Positions 11,337 through 24,836 are shown, numbered from the stretch's first letter. The stretch is DNA of 64,000 bases from Cerioporus squamosus (GCA_022592435.1 JABYQS010000002.1:434001-498000), one strand, 5' to 3'. Notes: a model not told the origin generated them from the letters alone. Program-made: numbers and translations.

Positions 11337-11454
11337 GGTGGTGGTAGGAAGGAGAGACGTACTGCAGCACCCGCACCCGTCGGGGCCGTCGCCTCCTCAG
11401 GCCGGACTCAGGGGCTTGTCCGGCACATCCGCACGGCGAGGACCCCATACCCGC

Positions 11455-12581
11455 TCATCCACCACAACGAGCCTGCAGGTTTTTGACCAACCGGCTGACT
11501 TCGCACGTCGCGTCAGACCACCCGGTTCCAGTCCAGGTAGAGTCCAGCGTCCTGATCGCGAACCGGTCGCCCGCCCACCGTCCCCTGCACAGCGCCGCTC
11601 CACACTGCTCTGAGCTGTTCGCCGCAGTCTCCGACCCTCTCCGGCATGACGTCCAGCAGATGCACGCAAGCAGCATCTGCCACAAGGTAATCGACGCGTC
11701 CGAGTGGTCCGCATACACATACTCCCTCTTCGTCAAATTACACAACGCCCATGGAGGCCCTTGGGAGGTATCCGCACCCGCAACGCCATGCGAGGGCGCC
11801 GTAAGCGCCTGGAATCGTACGAAGTCCTCCATAGACATGCGCGACACCGCCGACGGGCGGTATATCAAGTCTAGGAGGCTCGATGGCGTGCTCAACCCGC
11901 TGACTTGAAAGGAGCAGCGAAAGCAGCGTGTTGTCGCGTGCGCATACAGCGACAAGTTGTCCGCCTCTCCATCGTCCGCTTCATCCGCCTGCACAGGTGT
12001 GTCCCAGTATGGAGTGCGGAGTATCTTCACGTCTGTGGGAGCTAGGACTCCCGGACGATAGTCCTCGAGCGCTGTGGCCCCCTCCCCGATGCAAACCAGG
12101 CGATGTCCAGCGAGCGGCGCATGGCGCCTCGTCTGGAGGCGGACGATGTGCCGGCGAGCACAAGCGAGCAAGGCCTTGCATGTGAGGGCGATGAGGACGA
12201 GACGGGCGTCGTACGTCCCTGAGGATATGTTGATCTCCTGGAAAATCTGGTCGAGGAGCTCAGGCGGGAGAAGGAAGAGGGGGGAGTGCTGGACGGCTGA
12301 GCGGCCTTCGAGAATGTAGTCTATGGTTTCGCTGTTGGGCGGAACCGGTCGTAATCAGTTGCTGTTGTCGACATGCACAGACCGCCGAGAAGAACTCACT
12401 CAGTGCTGGGCAGGCGTAGAGCATCGATTATCGATTCAGAGTCGCTCCAGAACAACTCGCTCAGCTTCCCTCCGCTGCGGAGACAGGCGCGCTCGTCAAG
12501 GTCAACTCTGCAAACGCTGTCGTGAGTAGAGGCCACGAGAGCACGTCCAAGTGTCACTCACGCAACCCAGTTTTGGTCCAT
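11455..12581 (-). CDS. F-box-like protein of an Agaricomycete family
   Basis: Three exons join in phase: 12581-12562 (MDQNWV), 12507-12400 and 12331-11455, giving 334 residues. Near residues 50-85 there is an F-box-like helix set (SPLFLLPPELLDQIFQEI, then ARLVLIALTCKALLACARR). The C-terminal half carries a block that I recall from uncharacterised mushroom proteins: NLTKREYVYADHSD, then LLACICWTS, then CRGRWAGDRFAIRTLD. F-box proteins usually present substrates to SCF ubiquitin ligases, but the substrate here is unknown. The reading frame is clean. Function beyond the F-box-like fold is inference. Confidence 0.72.
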
Positions 12582-13360
12582 TGTGGAAGATACCCAAGGG
12601 ATCCGGCCAGGGAGTGACGTGTATTTATTACGAGAGCTGGCCACCTCACAATGCACATCCAACGTGGTCTGCATATCGAGCAAGCTGCAAGCTCAACATG
12701 CTGCTCCACGGGCTGTTATGCGTTATGCGCCCTGGCCAACTGATTGGCTCCTTGGACGAGCCTCATTAGAACAGCATACGGTACAGTTACGTATAAGTGA
12801 CAGCACTTTCAGGCTCGACAGCCTTGCGACAGGCCGTTCATATCTGCAACTGAAACACTCGATGCACTCACAGTATGCAGCCTTACTGAAAGTGCACCAT
12901 GTGTGATGGATTGTGGCGCTTCAGCAGCTTTGAACTGGGGCCACGAGGACAGAAGCCCCGTAAACAGACCTATCGTATGCTTTACTGAAAGTATGGCATC
13001 GTCGCATTGTCGATACAAACAGAGAAGTTTCAACACGGCTCTACCATCGCCGCCCTTTGTTCTCCACCCCGCCATTAGGAGAAGCGCGAGCCAAAGTGAT
13101 GTGGGCGGGGTTCGTAGCACGGCACCGGCCAGGGACTCAGTGGCGCACGGAAGGAATCCATCTCGAAGGAGGGGTAGGTAGAGCAAGCAGGTATCGTCAT
13201 GACCACGCACCTCGGCCCGAATGGAACTGCTGGGTAGCGACTTCGAAGTTCGCCCATACTTGATAAGTGTATCGAGGACACCTCAGTTCCAAATGTGTTG
13301 TGTAGGGTAGTGTACAGTGCACTATACTTCGTCGCGTACAGCTATACAAGGACTGGTCCG
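12582..13360. other. intergenic, no gene recognised
   Basis: About 780 bp between the start of the F-box-like gene and the 3' end of the E1-beta gene. No conserved coding signal or RNA gene seen. It presumably contains the F-box-gene promoter and the E1-beta terminator. Confidence 0.6.
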
Positions 13361-15057
13361 TTAGTAGATTAGGGTCTCCATCATAGCATCCAGGATCCGA
13401 ATAGGGTCCGGGACATAGAACTTCTCGTAGACCATTGGTACCGGAGTGCTAAGCGAGGAAACATCAACGTTTGTCTATGCTTACGAGAAATGACTGGACT
13501 TACTCCCAGCCGGTAACCAGCTTCACGGGTGCATTGAGCTTCAAGAAGCATTGCTTCTGGATCTCTGCACCAATCTCCGCGCCCACACCACCTGTGCGAC
13601 CCGCTTCATGGACGACCACGAGCCTCCCAGTCCGCTTGACACTCTCGACAACCGTGTCGACGTCCCATGGGAGTATCGTACGGAGGTCAATCAAATCGAC
13701 CTTGGCGGAACGTAATGATGCGGGCACATGTTGCGCGATAGACTGCGGAGGGTGCGAGAGCATCTTGAGTGCGGTCTCGCAGTGGTATACTGGCGTTCCC
13801 CATGAGACCACGGTCAGGTCGTTTCCGCGTGTGAGCACCTCCGCTTTGCTGAGAGGAATCTCGTAGTCGTCTATGGGAACCTGCTCAACTGCACGAGGAT
13901 AGCGTCAGAATCCGCAGGAACCCCGATGCGAACATCGTACCTGACGACCTATACAAGACTTTCGGCTCCATGAAAATAACAGGATTGGGGTCACGAATAG
14001 AGCTGAGTAAGAGGCCCTTCGCCTGGATGGGCGACCGCGGAATCACGATCTATCAACGTTGTCAATGGGCATACGTCTCCGGGGCCAAACGCGACGGTAC
14101 CCTACCTTCACACCTGCTGCTCCCATGAAGAACCCTTCAGGGCTCTGTGAATGATACAGTGCTCCGTGACCAACGGCCATAGATGGACAACGAATTGTCA
14201 ACTTGCCGGCATTGAAACTACCGCCACTACGGTAGCGGTACTTCGCAGCCTCGTTCACGATCTATCCGAATGGCGAAGGTCAGCATGTGGGGAGTGACAG
14301 ATTGTCTGCATGCACTCGCTGACGTACCTGGTCGAAAGCCGGAAATATATAATCCGCAAACTGTATCTCAGCGATGGCAGTGTGCCCCATGGAGGCCAGA
14401 CCTATCCCGAACCCAGCGATGCCCTGTTCGGTCAAGGGCGTGTTGAAAACACGTTCGCGACCTGGGACCAATGGTGAGAATTCGTAGGTGATGAGCTCAG
14501 ATAGCACTCACCAAACTCCTCCGCGAGGCCCTATCATCCGACTTACATGTCAGCGGGTCCCGCCACCATGACATGGTAGAGGATGCTCACCATAGTACAT
14601 CGGAACACACCACCGAATGCGACATCTTCGCCAAAGACCACAGCAGTGTCATCCTTACTTAGCGCGATGCTTCAGAGATAGTATGATGATCATCTGTCAG
14701 GGACAAGTAGCGTGGGGGCGAGATGCTGGCGTACCTCAGCGCGTCTCGGACCGCCTGGTACATGTTCATCTTGCGCGTCTCGCGTCCGACCATGTCGTGC
14801 GCGGGGTCTGTATCCGCTGAGTCCACCCATCTCAACCCGGACGTGCGTAGAGAGACATCGCGCGTAGGCTTCAGGAAGGCTGAAGTCGCGATGGAGGGCA
14901 AATGTCCTCCGGCCGGTGGTGGATTAGCCTGGGTGCTCGACCACCGGTGGCTTACGCGCTGGAAGTATCACATATGTCGTCAGTTGTGTTGCCCGATACG
15001 TTCTGTGCATGCAAGTCGTACATGAAGCCTCGAGAGAACTCCCAGAGAGCGATACAT
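13361..15057 (-). CDS. BCKDHB: branched-chain 2-oxoacid dehydrogenase E1 beta subunit, mitochondrial
   Basis: E1-beta of the mitochondrial complex that oxidatively decarboxylates 2-oxoacids from Leu, Ile and Val. Nine exons, all in phase: 15057-15022, 14958-14735, 14669-14591, 14530-14512, 14461-14328, 14261-14106, 14049-13941, 13888-13504, 13448-13361; 409 residues. The first exon gives a basic, Leu/Arg-rich leader ([12 protein letters not shown]) typical of a mitochondrial presequence. Core motifs: [100 protein letters not shown] and a C-terminal [10 protein letters not shown]. Exon 4 is only 19 nt. No E1-alpha or E2 gene lies nearby. Start is 203 bp from the divergent CreC-like gene. Confidence 0.96.
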
Positions 15058-15260
15058 GTCTTGCGGGGGCGAGAGACGTCGTCGTCGTCGTTCAAGGTCA
15101 AGACGGGATGGGACTCAGCAGAGACTCGAGATCCGGAGCGTCATCTGGTCTCATGAGCTTGACCCTGACCACTCGCATCTCTCCAGAGCTCAGCCCGCCG
15201 CTGCCACCGCTTCTTGTCCCGTCTAGTCCGACACCCACGCAGGCTCAACGACGATGAACC

Positions 15261-17565
15261 ATGGAGAATGATTCGACGTTCGTCGCTCCCGAGGGCGTGT
15301 ACTCGGTCACGGAGGAGCACAAGCCCAACCCGCTCGCGCAGCATACCATCGCAGCCGCGCCCGTCCTATACCCCACTAAAGTCTCAACTGTCACAGTACG
15401 CTTCCCCGTGTCGAAGGCGACGAACACCGCTGGTCTCGCGCACCTGTTGGGAGGCAATCGGGAGAAGGAGCTGAAGAAGGATAAGGTGGTCGGGAAGGAG
15501 CGCGAGGATGGGCTGAGTGTGTCCAGTAGCGACGATCCGGACGACGGCTCCCCGGACGCCTCGAGTAACCTCGCACCAGACACGTCCGTCTCCACGCCGG
15601 TCATCCCCCATGAGCAGCTCAGCACGCCCTTCTCGCACTCGCCAGGCGGGCTAGGGAAGCGGAAGTCTGCTCCGCGACCGAAGCATAACATGCGGACAAC
15701 CTCGTCTACGTTCATCACTCGGTTGCAGAACGCAGACAACCTGAACAAGGCCCTAGGGTCAAAGCAGGGCGAGACTACGTTCATGTTCTATAATTCCGCC
15801 AAGACATTCGTCTGGACTGAGGCGGGCACGAAGATCAAGGTGTGTCTACCGTCATGCCTCCCTATCCGTGCGCGCATCGTGATTCACTGCTTATAGGAAC
15901 CTCTGGCACGAATATATTTCTCTGCGTACCCAACTTGCCATGACGTGAACCTCGCTACAGTCTCCCCCGATCGAATCGACGTGATCATTGGATTCTATTC
16001 AGGGGACATACTGTGGTTTGGTAAGTCGGTCGCCCGCGCCCTCACTGCGTAGTGATTGACATGTTGGCAGACCCTATTTCCTCCCGCTATGGTCGTTTCA
16101 ACAAGCAGGTAGGGATTCGCACTGCGGCGTGATTGGGGCATTCAGCTGACATTGCTGCGCAGGGGCGTATATGCAACTCACCATGTACCGCCATCCGTTG
16201 GGTACCGGAGTCTCCAAACTTATTCCTGGTGTCGCACGCCGACGGCACGATCATTGTGTACGACAAGGAACGCGAAGACGGTGCTTTCACGCCACACGAG
16301 CCTGGAACGTCGCCGCCAATTTTGACGTCTCCGCTGGACGGCTCCTCGTCGAGCAGTTCACAGGGAGAATGGAACCCCCTGGATTCTATATTCGTGACCA
16401 TGCCTCCGTGGCATCCGGTGACGGTAGGTGGACCTGTTGCTCTGGGTACCAAGGCAGAAAAGGAGAAGACTGCCAAAAATCCAGTCAGTCACTGGAGAGT
16501 ATCTCGTAGAAGTATCGTAGGTGAGAGCGTTTCGTCTGACGTGTCATCGGATTATTCTGATAGCTATTTCAGACTTCGTCTTTTCGCCAGACGCTAAGTT
16601 TTTGGCGGCCATCTCAGAAGACGGTTGCCTTAGAGTAATTGACACGGTGGCCGAACAGTAGGTGTTCCTTTGCTACGAGCCAAAGTACGGTCCCTGAATA
16701 ATGACAACTTCGCAGGCTGGTAGACTGTTATGCATCCTATTTCGGCGCTTTGACTTGCGTCGCCTGGTCACCAGATGGCCGGTTCATTCTCGTAAGTCCA
16801 TCCGATGCCATGTCTAGCCCTCGGGACTTATACCGTTCTAGACCGGAGGGCAAGATGATCTTGTTACGATCTTTTCTCCGTGGGAGCAGAGAGTGATCGC
16901 ACGATGTCAAGGACATTCGTCTTTCGTCTCCGGCGTTGCCTTTGACGAAATCCGCTGCGACGGGCGAACATATCGCTTCGCCAGCATAGGAGAAGACAAC
17001 AAGCTCATCTTGGTACGTCTCGATTCCGCCTTACAAATTAGCAGCACGCCTAATGTGAGCGCAGTGGGATTTCTCCAGCGGTGCTCTGCATCGTCCCAAA
17101 CTGCATGTGAGTTTCTTCCCTCTGTGTGCCCGAATGACATCGGGACGCTCGAGCTGACAGACCTTCTCTCAGGCCGCTCATCAACAGCGCATGTCCATGA
17201 CATCTACAATATCCTTGGCGCTCCGCCGACGCGGCGAGTCGACGCTGTACCTCCCACCAACAGGAGGCGAGTCGCCCCTGCCGCGCTACCATCCAGCGCC
17301 GTCACGCAATGAAGTCGCAGTCGTGCAGCCAGTCGTGGTGAGCCCCTTCGCCGAACAGCGCTCCGAGTGTCCCATGTTGACGCCATTCTGCCAGGTGAAG
17401 CACATTGGTAACGACATGCTCACCGACATTGCCTTCCTCCCTCGCGGTCTGCTGACCGCCACCAAGGCCGGGCATATCAAATTTTGGATTAGGCCGCTTG
17501 CCGTCCAACATCGTCACTTGCGGACACAGAGCGCGTTGCGGCGCGCATCGCAGACGGACGCGTAG
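15261..17565 (+). CDS. creC: CreC/WDR20-type WD40 protein
   Basis: WD40 scaffold of the kind that activates a ubiquitin-specific protease (CreB/UBP46 type) and acts in carbon catabolite repression in filamentous fungi. Ten exons in phase: 15261-15839, 15897-16020, 16071-16108, 16163-16520, 16573-16657, 16716-16791, 16842-17012, 17065-17106, 17173-17337, 17395-17565; 602 residues. A disordered N-terminus leads to the WD repeats: [104 protein letters not shown]. The [12 protein letters not shown] block is characteristic of the WDR20/CreC group. No partner protease is present in the window. Confidence 0.9.
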
Positions 17566-18358
17566 CAGCTGACTTGTACATGTGGCACTAGTGTAACAGT
17601 ATCATCTACTGACTTTGTGGTGCTGTCTTGGATACGGTACCAGTATCTATACCTAATGTATTCGACCACGGACGCAGCACATATAGGTCTCTGACTTCGT
17701 GTATGCACAGCTATGTTCATATGTATGTAGTTCACCCCTCCTCCCAACCTACTCCGTAGACGTCGAGTGGTGCTCCAGCCTCGTATCCTCGAGATTGCCG
17801 GGCCCGGTCACCACAAATTGCACCTTCCCCAGAGTGTCCGGGGTCTCTGAACAAGCAGTGACTGCGCACAAGATCTGCAGCAAAGTCTGCGCGATCTATC
17901 TTCGGGGACACATATGCCCAGATCTCATCTTGGCACTGGCAGCCCTAATGTGGCTGCAGAGCGGATCACTCAGTAGAATCAGCTACATGTGTCATCACCA
18001 TCCGCATGGTCACAGACCAAAGCGCTCTCTTATCGCACTGGTGCGGTGACGGCATGGCGTCACTGGGAAAGAAATACAGGCCGCCGAGAGGAAGATGGAA
18101 GAGCGGCATGCCGAGCGGAGAGGGTGAGATAGCGCCCATCGTTTACCCCAGCACGCCGCAAAGAGGAGTGGGTTTGAATGTATCGTTTCTATTCACGCAA
18201 CAACCCCAAGAGGAAGAGAACATTGGCTTACTACTAGGCTACAGTGCGGTCCGACGAGAGACGACGAGTGGAAGAGAACTAGTTCTCGGGCAGCGCGCAA
18301 CGGTCGGCAGACAAGCTCAAGTCTGGAAAAGAGGACAGAGCGCAGGAAAGCGAAACAA
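17566..18358. other. convergent intergenic region, no gene recognised
   Basis: Nearly 800 bp between the 3' ends of the CreC-like gene and the OPT transporter. Only short unconvincing open frames; expected to hold two 3' UTRs. Confidence 0.55.
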
Positions 18359-21244
18359 TCAGTACCACCGGTCGATGCACGAGGAAGCAATGTGCGACGT
18401 ACCGTTGCCCCACCATTCGGGGAAGTTGTGCGGCGTACCCGACGCACCGAACACCGCGAAGTTGAGGATGAACGAGATGACCTGAGTGCCACCGTCGAGC
18501 GCCGCGGCGACGATGTAGCTGAAGAAGAATAGCGGTTAGTGCATTAAGAGTCTGCCAAGGGCATTGGAATACGCACTTGTACTTCGTGAACCAGCGCGGG
18601 TAGCGCGTGCGCACCCACCACTGCGAGAAGATACCAATCGCCATCGAGGGGTTGACCGAGGTGTTGATACCAACGGAGAGGAAGCACGAGTACTGCAGGA
18701 TGATGGGCGTGCTGAAATTCTCGAAGCCAGCCTTGGGCCAGATGTAGTACTAGAAATTGTCCGTTCAGCGGACCGTATGACGGGATCCTGAAGCTGCCAC
18801 TTACAGCGACGATGAACGGCAGCGGGCAGAAGACACCGATGGCAAGGCAGATGGGCACCATGTGGTAGACACCGTGGATACCGAACATCTCAGGACCGAG
18901 GCCACCCCAAGAGATACCGTTCGTGTTGAAGCCCTGGGCGTTCTGGCCGGACCAGAGACGAGTGCCAGAGATGGAGAGCAGAGCCTCACGGTTGGCGTCG
19001 ATGATGGTGAGCATCATGATGTCTGAGATGAGGGAGTGAGCGGAAAGACGAGAATAGGAAAGTAAACGGCGTACAATTGAGGATTGCACCGACGACGGTA
19101 CCAAGGATCTGCATCGTGAAGGTTACGCGGGGTGCGAGCTTGACATACTGGCCGAGCTTCAAGTCACCAAGCATGGCGATGCACTGACCCTGTGGGTGCT
19201 GGCCGTAGAGCGCGCCGTACATGTTCGCGATCGGATCGCCGGGGACGAGATACGCCGTGATCATTTGGTAGAAGCCGTTCGCGGAACTGCTGAACTCGCG
19301 GAAACCGATAGTGGCGGCGAGAGTGGCGAAGAGCATCGACATGGTGAGCGAGATGAGGAGAATGACGGTGAGCGCCCACCACGGGAGGCCGGAGTGGCCG
19401 CCGTAGTTGGTCGCCTGCGCGATGGCGTATGCAAGCGCTAGGAGGACAAAGTACCACCAGCGCGGGATCTGCTTGTAGGCCTTCATCTTCTCGTAGTGCG
19501 GGTCATGAACAACAAGAGGCGTCTTGTTCCAGGGGTTGAACGTCTTCAGGAAAGGCTTGATGTCCTGCCAGTGCCAGAAGAATACGTGCGTGAAGGTCGC
19601 GCCGAGGGACAAGTTCGAGGTCATGAAGTAGAGGGCGTTGGTCGCAGAGAAGAATGCGGGGCCAAGCGTCTGATACTTGACGGGGTCGAACTTGCCGTTC
19701 GTCAGAAGCGCGGTCTGGTTGTACTGGGAACCATCGGCAGCCTGCAAGGGATGGGTCAATGGAACGTACGTCATGCATGGGAGCGACTCACAAAGATGGC
19801 TTGAGACATGAAGGGGAAGTCCTTGGCGCGCCATAGGTTGCCGTAGTAGACACCGGCCATGAGGAAGTACGTGAGGAAGATACCGATGTCCTGGTTGATC
19901 TGCAGCCAGATCGGGTTGAACAGACAGTCGCTGCCGATCAGGTTCCAGTCGAAGCACCACGACAGCAGACCCATGCCCTCGTTGTTGGAAGCACCACCGA
20001 AGATGTTTCTGAACACGGTGCTGTGGTTATTGGCCAAGCAGAAGATCGAGACGCCGGTCAGCAAGGGGAACATCCCTGATGCGCGCCGAGCTGCGGTCAG
20101 TACTGACTGACAGCAGGAATTTGTGAATTGGACCTACACTGCGGAATGATCTCCCAGAAGAACATGACAACGAATATTGTCCAGAAGAGGCGAACACGTT
20201 TCGACGTCATCTGGTTATCGAAGTGGAGCGCCTGGAAGAGATTGGCGGTGGAGACTGCGGAACGTCAGCGATACCGGTATCAGAGGGGGTAGGTGATACA
20301 TACTCGTCGTGGGCCAGAAGCACTTCGTGGGCTTGACCAACATGTCTTGCAATAAGCCAGCATACCCATATCCCAGCAACTGAGACCCGATGAGAGTGAA
20401 GATTGCCAGGGCAGGGTTCTACGGAAGTGGAAGTCAAACGCAGTTTCAAGAGAAGGATTACAGTAGTAGCTACCAGTTTCTTGTTGTAATACACTGCAAA
20501 AAGTCAGCTCCTGAATTAACAACACTTTGTTGCATTGCGGGAGCACTCACAGTCCTGAACGGAAATGACCTGGATGGCGGTCGCAGAGACAGCAGCCGTC
20601 GATGACATGATGATGATGGCGACGTGCTCCTTGACTGAAGACGATGTGAGCTCAAGTTCTCGACCGACGAGGAGGTACGTACTGTTGAAGGGACCGGGGT
20701 TGATCCACCGGAAGATACCGTGAGATGGCAGTAGGATGGCCATCGCGTTGCCGAACCAATATGACAAGACGAGCAGGAACAGCGTGGAGACAAGCAGCGT
20801 CTGTGGCTTGAAGTAATAAATCTGAGCCAAGACACTGAGGACATCGGTCAACTTGGGAGCTATGTATGAGGAACAAGCTACACTCACGCTCCGAAAGCCG
20901 AGAACCCGAGACCGAGGAAGAAGGTACGGAAGGTGAGGGAGGGAAGCTCGGGGTCGTCACGGGTGGACAAGACCTGTCAGTGAGCGTGCCCAGGTCAGCT
21001 ACATGCGCGAACGGGTGACGGAGTTTCAGGAACGCACCTTGATGGCGACTTCGTAGGCCTCCTGGACGAGGTACTCTTCGTCGTTAGCCTCGTCCCGCTG
21101 CAGGCGTTCCTCGAACTCCTCGACCTCCTTCGCCATGACGGCGTCCTCGGAGACCTCGCCATCGAGGCCCTTCTTCTCGAGGGAGGCGTCGGAGGTGGAT
21201 TGCTTGTCGTCCAACGTCGGCAGTGTGTTCGCTGCGTCGGTCAT
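18359..21244 (-). CDS. oligopeptide transporter, OPT family
   Basis: Proton-coupled small-oligopeptide transporter of the plasma membrane. ATG at 21244; stop at 18361-18359; roughly 790 residues over many exons (first two 21244-21038 and 20973-20888). A charged cytosolic N-terminus (EVEEFEERLQRDEANDEEYL) ends in VLSTRDDPELPSLTFRTFFL, the usual OPT entry into the first helix. Later family blocks: FRWINPGPFNVKEH, QVISVQDLYYNKKLNPALA, FENFSTPIILQYS, SQWWVRTRYPRWFTKYNYI and AALDGGTQVISFILNFAVFG. The C-terminus is HNFPEWWGNGT...CIDRWY. About 14-16 hydrophobic segments can be counted. The frame is intact at the junctions I checked. Large 5' region without genes; a TATA-like element lies about 55 bp above the start. 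Confidence 0.94.
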
Positions 21245-21298
21245 GGTGGAGGCAAGGGGGGGAATAGACCCTAGCGGGACGTGAGAAGCGTCGAGGGA

Positions 21299-21305
21299 TT
21301 ATATA
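21299..21305 (-). promoter_or_regulatory. candidate TATA box of the OPT gene
   Basis: On the minus strand the heptamer reads TATATAA about 55 bp upstream of the OPT start codon, a usual distance for a fungal TATA element with a short leader. Confidence 0.45.
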
Positions 21306-24300
21306 CGGACATTTGGAGCTCGTGCGACCGTGTGGTCCAGCCATGGTGGTGTTGCAGCACATGGCTTCTGGATGGCCCTTCCGGTGCGTTATCGTGGAAG
21401 GATTCAGGCACGCGAGCAACCATCGACGTTGCATCAGTCGCTGTGATAACATTCTTAGCAGGTGTGGATGCGAACATCCTGAATTTCGCCGTTTCACCAT
21501 ATTCCCAAGACTCACCTGGATCGCTATCGGGTTCCCACAACTCCGGGAAGGCCTACGCTACCGGCGGTACCAGCAGCCGATAAGTGGGCGGTGACGGGCG
21601 ATAACCGGTCGTGAGCGATTGCGGGGTGGTGGGAGGCCGTAAGGCGGGTAGACCATGCCATGATGGACCGAACTGCCCGCCGTATGCTCACACAGCCGGC
21701 GCATCATAGACGTTACAGCTGGTCTATTTAGTAGCGTAGTACGAGTCTATAGGGCATGGTACCCGACGTCTACGGATGCTGGGACACCGCGTGGGCAGGT
21801 CAGCAAGAGTACTGCTATGTAGTCGCCCACCAAAGTACTTACGTTACCGAAAAGGGATTAGGCGTGTATCTGCGGCGGAATGCGAAGGTTCTGTGCATTC
21901 GGATGATAGACTCGGTCCGCCATTGATGGTGTCTCCACTCCGGAGAGTCCAATCAGGCGTGGTCGGTTTGGCATCAGACATGGTTCCGAATTCGCGAAAC
22001 GAGCTCCAGGGATCGCCTAGTTGGTGGGCGCGATGCAATGCACGAAGCTACGGCAGGCTACGGCTCGCAGCTGCAGACTCTCGGGCTATTGCAGGATGAA
22101 ACCCCCATGATCTGTCAGGAAGTCCGAGTCTGGCTCTGTGGAGAACGCGGTAAGTGGACATCGTAGCACACCGATTAAGTACGGGAGGCTTTCCGTCGTA
22201 TGCGCGGTACAAACGCCACCGATCGCAGCAGCATCTCGACCATGCGGGCAGCCTCACAATTAATGAAAAGAACCGAAACTTTTGGCGGCGTGCGTGCGAC
22301 CGGAGCAGGGCTTGATGAGCGCAAGTGGGAAGCTGGAAGCCGTGAACCACGGCCGCCCGTGGCGGAAGGACCCCAGCCACCCCATCTGATACATCGAGCT
22401 GACCCTGACCACTCCATCGTTGATATCGACTACGCATGCCTGTACGCAGTTTGTATGTGAGACAAACCACAAACGCGCCGTGTCAACTTTGTTTGCTGCT
22501 TCTTCTGTTCGCAGTCGATGAGCTTATTCTGTGGACGACGCTCTCATGCTAACAGTGGCACCTGTGAGATATCTTCTCCTGCATCGACATTTCATACTTA
22601 CGGCGCTGACGGTTTTCGGCGTCACGATGTGCCTGGTTCTGCAGGGACAGCGTAAGTTGCAAGTGTTGCAACAAGCCCATTTTTAATCGCTGCTATCGAG
22701 CCGTTCTTGCCTTAGCCTATGTAGCGGCGGCACCTGAACACATGTGAGCATCCAAAATCAATCTCGGGACGCCAGTCAATGTTGACGTCGACCTTTCTCC
22801 GTCTCGCGGTAGATTGCGTCATGCATATACTTAGTAGGTGTGCCCTTCAGCTGTGCACTAGTACTTCCGCCGCACGAGCGTCGTACTCATACTTATGGAT
22901 AGGCATGATCGTTATTCCGTGGAAGTTGACATGGACCGTCACTACAGTATTGGGCAACACATCCGGTATCGACACACAAAGGTGAAACGGTGAATGATGT
23001 CGTTTGAGAACAGGTGAGCGCATCTGGTGTCTCAAAACTTACTATCATCCCGCCGCTCACAAATTTCCTGACAGGTACTATCACATCGGCGCTGTATTTT
23101 CGTCTCGTATCCCATGTGGACACACTCCACGATGCCGTGGATTCCTGAAGCATCGCCGCATGCGTATCTCTAACCGTTGGTTCGTCGGCCGGAGCTTGCA
23201 GAGTTGGCGTCGCCGACGTATGAGGGCCGGTCCGGAGGGGCATTCGCAGGCAGTCGAAGTTAACCGTCTCAGCTGCCTCTAGGGACGTTCCTGCTACCGC
23301 TTCTATCACAAAGCACCGTCGCATGCATCCACACGCCGCCCCCATTGGTGAGCGGCAGCTTCGAGCTTCCGGGTGCTTCACCTGTGCAAGTTACGGCACC
23401 CCGGCGGGCAGATACAGTACGTTACGGAGGAAGTCGCTTCTAGCCCCGAGGGCTGGCAGCTCGGAGGTACCTGCTTCCGAACGTAGGGCCCGCGGTGCTC
23501 CTTGAGCTTCCCCCAACTATCTCGCCCTGACAGAAGCCTTCCGTTCTGTGCCTTCCCAGCACAGCCTCAATATCGAAGGTGCACTAGCCGTACACCTCGG
23601 AGGAAGAACCAACCTCCCCCTTCCTTCCCATGAGGATACCCGAATCGTACACCAGCACATCAGCGCACAACCCCCAGACAGTCCGCCGGAATTGATCACA
23701 CTCCCTTCTCCCCATCCGAAACTCCACGCCCAGACATTCACAGATCCTTAGTAGTACAATACGATTGATGTCGCCGTCCATCAGCGTCAGCGATCCACGC
23801 GACAACGCATCCCCTCTGATCTCCTTGAACATCACCCAATGAATCTGTGGCGAATTGGCCGTTGTTTGCAGCCGACCGACCCGACAGTGTTCAAACAGCT
23901 CGAGCACACGACATCTCCGCCCGCTACCCAAGACATTCTGGTATCCGTCGAATCGCACTAGTAGATCACACGACCCCAAATCTTCAAGCACTGTCCGCAT
24001 CAAGACATCAACCAACGGGGCCGGGAGGCAGTGGTGCTTATCGTCCTAGCAGGTCCTATCGAGAGCCCCGGCAGCTTATCATCCTGTGCAGAGACCGGCG
24101 ACGAAACGCCTCAGTTCAGTTTCCATTGACAAATTCGCGGGCTGGCAGGCTCTTGCAGGACCGGCACCCGCTGGATTACGTCGAGAGGACGGAGGCTCCG
24201 CGACCCACACGCACATACATGGCATAGTCAACCATACCGGTTGACAACGCCGAAGGGACACAGCTCAGCTGCCAGCCGATAGGTCATAGCGAACGACGAT

Positions 24301-24836
24301 TCGATTGCTTCGAGCAGCGACACACCCTGGTTAAGAATAAATTGTACAAGTAGAGTTCGTTGATACGTAGTCGGTGTATACGGGGTATGCGTGTCGGAAG
24401 GAGGGTAACAATACTGCGGGTTAGAGAAGGAGACCATGATCCAGAGCGAGAAGGCAACGAAAGTGGAGTGGTAGTAGTATCAGCAAACACATGTGAGCGA
24501 GCAGAGGTTGACGACCGTACGTGATCGGACAGCAAAACATATTGTGCGGTTGCTGGATGGCGCACAGCGTTGACAGTTGACAGCACAACCACAAGGCGAG
24601 TCGTAGCATCAATAGGCGAGCAAGACCGCGCGATACCGTACATGTCTCAACGGTCAGCGGAGTGCATGGTAGCATAGCAGCGGTGCGGATCACTCACCGA
24701 AAAGACCATCTGGAGAGACCGCCCGAACATTACTCAACATCTAAACAGCGCCATAGTCCCCGCGAAGAAGGTCCATGGAAGCAAATTGCACAGATCGAGG
24801 AGGAGCCAAGCCCATGCCAGCACGGAGCCTGGGAGA
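21306..24836. other. 3.5 kb gene-poor stretch
   Basis: No conserved protein, tRNA or transposon was recognised on either strand. There are scattered open frames without codon or family support. The right part holds one 143-codon open frame that is listed separately. Probably OPT upstream regulatory sequence plus lineage-specific or degenerate DNA. Confidence 0.5.
23584..24015 (-). CDS. doubtful 143-residue open frame
   Basis: An uninterrupted frame with plausible protein composition (alternating hydrophobic and charged residues, for example CDLLVRFDGYQNVLG and LCADVLVYDSGILMGRK). No family recognised, and the start codon may be non-ATG. It could be an exon of an unrecognised gene or chance. 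Confidence 0.2.
   Translation of the reverse strand: MVDVLMRTVLEDLGSCDLLVRFDGYQNVLGSGRRCRVLELFEHCRVGRLQTTANSPQIHWVMFKEIRGDALSRGSLTLMDGDINRIVLLRICECLGVEFRMGRRECDQFRRTVWGLCADVLVYDSGILMGRKGEVGSSSEVYG

Noticed and set aside
9391..12581. Whether the kinase-like gene, small ORF and F-box-like gene form a defence or secondary-metabolite cluster
   Set aside because: No biosynthetic, toxin or transport gene accompanies them; neighbours are housekeeping genes.
22893..23381. 162-codon minus-strand frame in the gene-poor stretch
   Set aside because: Composition not convincing, no splice or family support; treated as chance.
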